Source: Prinia subflava
Lineage: Eukaryota; Chordata; Aves; Passeriformes; Cisticolidae
Length of the DNA stretch: 64,000 nucleotides
Direction: 5' to 3'
Assembly (NCBI RefSeq): GCF_021018805.1
Contig: NW_026960609.1
Location: 992,001-1,056,000, forward strand
Shown: in pieces, positions 60,640 through 64,000 of the stretch
Layout: every line of letters starts with the position of its first letter
Numbering within the stretch: position 1 is the first letter of the stretch
Notes under the pieces: model-generated
The model's input: the letters and a program-made list of their open reading frames with translations, nothing else
Told to the model about the DNA's origin: nothing
Databases searched by the model: none
Program-made: the position numbers and the translations under genes

Positions 60640-61017
60640 ATGGAATTATGGTGATGGAGAGAAATGGTTGCTGGCTGGGACATGTTTGGTAATGCATTAG
60701 TATATGTGGCTTCCTAAGGCACTGAAAGGCAGCTTGAAAAATCATTTGTTCTCTCCAATACTTGATTTGCTCTTTGCTACCACTGGATAATGGAGGCCAT
60801 CAAGAAGCTTGTAATTTAAAGGAAAGGATTATATCTGCTGAGCCCTTTCTATTTCTAAGGCTGAGAACATTTTTAATCTTTAGGAGAAAATTAGAACTAC
60901 TTTCTGAAACTTGAAAAGTTACTTGGCCTTTTGCACTTGGTATTAATTCCATAATTTTATAGATGTTATTTATCATAGTAGGACTGTTCAGACATACAGA
61001 CAGCATTGGGATCTGGA

Positions 61018-61290
61018 TGTCATGAAGTTCAACAAGGCAAGTATAAGGACCTGTACATGGCTTGGGGCAATCCCAAGCACAAATAAAGGCTGGACAGAAA
61101 ATGGACTGAGAGCAGAGGTGATGAGAAAGACTTGAGAATTTTGGTGGATGAGAAGCTCAATGTCTTGACAATGTGCACTTGCAGCCCAGAATGCCAACTA
61201 TGCCTGGGGCTGCATCAAAAGCAGCATGGGTAGCAGAGCAAGGGAAGGGTTTCTGCCCCTCTGCACTGGTGAGACCCCAAAAATTTTACT
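61018..61290 (+). mobile_element. Old CR1 ORF2 3' fragment in intron 2
   Basis: GAAGTTCAACAAGGCAAGTA, GGGGCAATCCCAAGCACAAA, GTGGATGAGAAGCTCAATG, GGGGCTGCATCAAAAGCAGC and CTGCCCCTCTGCACTGGTGA follow the order of the CR1 ORF2 C-terminal coding part in sense orientation. It is diverged and frameshifted. Confidence 0.88.
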
Positions 61291-64000
61291 TGAAAGGAGA
61301 AGAGCATGGTAAGACTGTTGAGGTGAGACTCGGTTGCTCTCTAAGTACAATAAAGCAAGCATTGTTATAGATTTGGGTGTGGTTTGTGTGTTGTATTTGT
61401 TACTGTAATGATTGATAGCAGATGATTAAGAATAGGTTTGTAGTCTACTGTTTTCTTGTAGAATTATTTGGCGTTAGGAATGGTTTTTTGTTTGTTTTGT
61501 TTTCGTTAAGATATCTGCTAAGGGAAATAGACTTTCTCATTATAGTGGAAAAAACTTAAATTTCCAAATACATGTAGAGGTTAGTTATGGCCAAAACCAT
61601 CTCTTAACACAGGACCAACCAGTATCAAATATAATTAAATCCTGTGTAAATCTTAGTCCCTCTTTGAAAATCCAGTGCAGTGCACCTAGTAAAATTAGAG
61701 AAACATCATTAAGGAGATGTGTGGGGAGAAGACATTAAGCATGGTACAGAATACTGCTACAGCTCCCAGAATCCTTGTTGAGGGAACAAATGTATCCTCA
61801 ATAAAATGATTATTTTAGCAATGAAAAATGACTTTCAGATCACTGACGCCAATTTAGGTCTTCACTAGTTCTGCTTTTTCTAGTCTAGAAGCTTGAGACT
61901 TCAGAATGTCAAGGCTCTTATCAAATGCAGGATCCTCTTGAAGGCATGATCTTAAAATGTAACTGGTTCAAGATGCCATCTGGTTGCATGTATTTTGTCT
62001 GTCTGGCTGCTTCCTGATGCACCTGCCATCAAGGCCATATATTCTTCAATATGCAAGAGAGCAAGAGTAACCACAGTGATAAGATCAGAACATGGAGGTC
62101 TCCAGCTGTTGCTAAGGGGACAGGCTGGAAGATGACCACAACTGAGGGAGAGCAGATAAGTGTAAGCAATTAATGCAAGTCAGCTTTTTACTTTGAAGTC
62201 TCATTTTCAAAATAAGCATTTGGGAAAAATTTCAGATTATCTTACTTGGGGAGGCAGTGAAGAATAAACTGGATTTCTCTTGGATTGAACCAGCAATGAA
62301 ATGATGAAGATCTGAAGCCTTTGCTTGCTGCAAATTTTATGGCAGAAGGAAGTGTGTTTCAACTGCATAAACAAAGCTTGGGTGTGTGTGCAGGTGTGTG
62401 TGTTCTAAAACCTCAAGGTCTGTATATTCTTTTATCTTTAAGAATAACTGGAATATGAATATCACCTTTCCTAGCTTTTCAGTGAAGCTTTTTTCTTTGA
62501 GGAGAGCTTTTCAGGTCTAACATTAATTGAATGGGGAAAGGTTAAAACTTTATAGCAGTAGCTGTTACTCACTGTGTTGTTGAAGCTAAGTTACTCACTT
62601 TAGCTAGTTTAAACAAAATCAAAGCATTAGTCTGCCAAAAGACATCTATCGTCTCATAACATTTGCAGGTTTTTTGGTGCTTAATTCATCACACTCTTTC
62701 CCTAGGCACCAGTGACTTACTCTCCAGACTGCAGCTTTTTTCAGCATAGGTTTCATTCAATAATGAAGATAATGTTATTTTTGTTTTGTTCTTCCCACAT
62801 TAAGCCCTCTTCTTAAAATAATTTAGGTTGACCAGTACCTTTGAAAATCACATTGTCCTGCCTCTTGTTCAAAGCAGGTCCAGATTCAAAGGGTAGATGA
62901 GAGTAAATTCTGCCACTTGTTTTCTTAACTAATCCATCTTCTTTTTGACTTACACACGTTCATCCTTCCCTTGTAACATGATGTTTCTGAACAGACCTCC
63001 TACTATTCCAGCTGTGTTCTGAGGGAGGTTAACTCGTCACAAAAGCTATCATATTATTCAAGCATCACGCCTGTCCCTCGTGATTATGCTTCTCACTGTC
63101 TATCCCTGTTTTATCAATTATCCATATTGTCTGTTTTGCTCCAAGAACCCCAGTGACTCATCTGAGCTCAGACGGTTTCATTCTAAGCCTCTGAAACATT
63201 TCTTTGATTCTTCATAGAATCATAGACCGCATGCAGTTCCTATTACCTTTTAGTATTTAGTTCAACTCCTGTTGGTATATTGGGATATAGGGGTATGAAA
63301 AAGGACTTCCACAAAGTATCTTATTCACAGAAAAGCATGGAGAAAGGTATTTCAGTAGGAAGAGTATGTTTCTAGTTTCAGCAATTGAATTCATATTGAC
63401 AAGAATTTTATGGAAAATACAGATGCAAATGGTTAGAATTTTTTATTTGGTGTCTGTTCTGCTGCATTTTACCTTTTTTTCTTGTGAACTAGAAACCTTT
63501 TCCAGTAAACAAGTATTTCTATCTAGAGCATGTATCATATGTGATCTCAAAGTGCAGTTGTTACAGCTGAAAAATGTGTTGTGTGGGTGCTGTATCGGTT
63601 GTGAGGCTCTGGTGTATTTGCGTACATAGGGGGTATAGTGTATTTAGCCACATTAAACTGAATAACACACAGCCTCCCCATTGTTTCTTTTTATGGATGT
63701 AATTAGATGGTGAGAGAACTATAGCAGGAAACAGGAACAGTTTCCTCCTGCCACCCCTCAAACAGGTTTTCAGTTCCAATTAAAATAAATTACATTTTCA
63801 ACCAGAAGAGATTACTCACGTGATATCTATGTCATTTATAAACAGGCATGGAAAGCCTGTTGGAGAAGTAAATATTAGAAAGGAGAAAGAAAAGAAGAGT
63901 AATTCAGAAAACCTAACCAATAGGAAATCAAAAGCTGATTCTTTGAATTGCTCAGTTAGTTTTCACTGAGAAATCTACCAGAGGTTGAGTAATGGGGCTT

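Noticed and set aside
63213..63230. Possible CR1 tail (ATAGAATCATAG)
   Set aside because: The octamer-like match is too short, and no CR1 body follows it.

Overview
The window is nuclear DNA of a bird, most likely a passerine. The evidence is avian CR1 LINE fragments in both orientations, several bird-type LTR families including an ERVL-type solo LTR, and one host exon encoding calcineurin A. That exon (60433-60633, plus strand) is 201 bp with AG/GT borders and phase 1 at both ends. It matches PPP3CA exon 2 rather than PPP3CB. On this reading 1-60432 is the 3' part of PPP3CA intron 1 and 60634-64000 is the start of intron 2. No other host exon, tRNA, rRNA or CRISPR is visible.

Layout. 1-24170: intron with a truncated LTR (1-562), a CR1 3' end (595-780), an ERVL-type solo LTR (2137-2723), a 2.74 kb minus-strand CR1 with endonuclease and reverse transcriptase remains, flanked by a 41 bp target duplication (4516-7336), a second copy of the first LTR family (16190-16980), and a solo LTR with a GTATA duplication (19623-20112). 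24171-47777: a nested retroviral complex. 47778-60432: intron with several more solo LTRs (48164, 50286, 52732, about 54480, about 57183). 60634-64000: intron 2 with an old CR1 piece.

The retroviral complex has three layers, read from boundaries and target duplications. ERV-1 is gammaretrovirus-like, minus strand, with LTRs of about 666 bp without their insertions and a GTGT duplication. It carries gag, pro, pol and an unusual env. Inside its pol lies ERV-2 (31069-40925), betaretrovirus-like, minus strand, with two 394 bp LTRs, a 6 bp AGGTTT duplication, a tRNA-Lys3-type primer site, a protease reading frame with dUTPase, a YVDD reverse transcriptase, an integrase, and an env whose TM half is of the covalent (CX6CC) alpha/gamma type. 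Inside the env of ERV-2 is a solo LTR of a third family, here called LTR-C. Two more LTR-C copies sit in the pol and 5' LTR of ERV-1, and a fourth family, LTR-D, sits in its 3' LTR. All five insertions inside ERV-1 keep perfect 5-6 bp duplications.

Both proviruses are antisense to PPP3CA and both are broken by stops, frameshifts and insertions, so they are fossils. By-eye LTR divergence is about 3.5% for ERV-1 and 3.8% for ERV-2. Family names such as LTR-C and LTR-E are labels used only here. All similarity statements come from reading motifs and order, not from searches.
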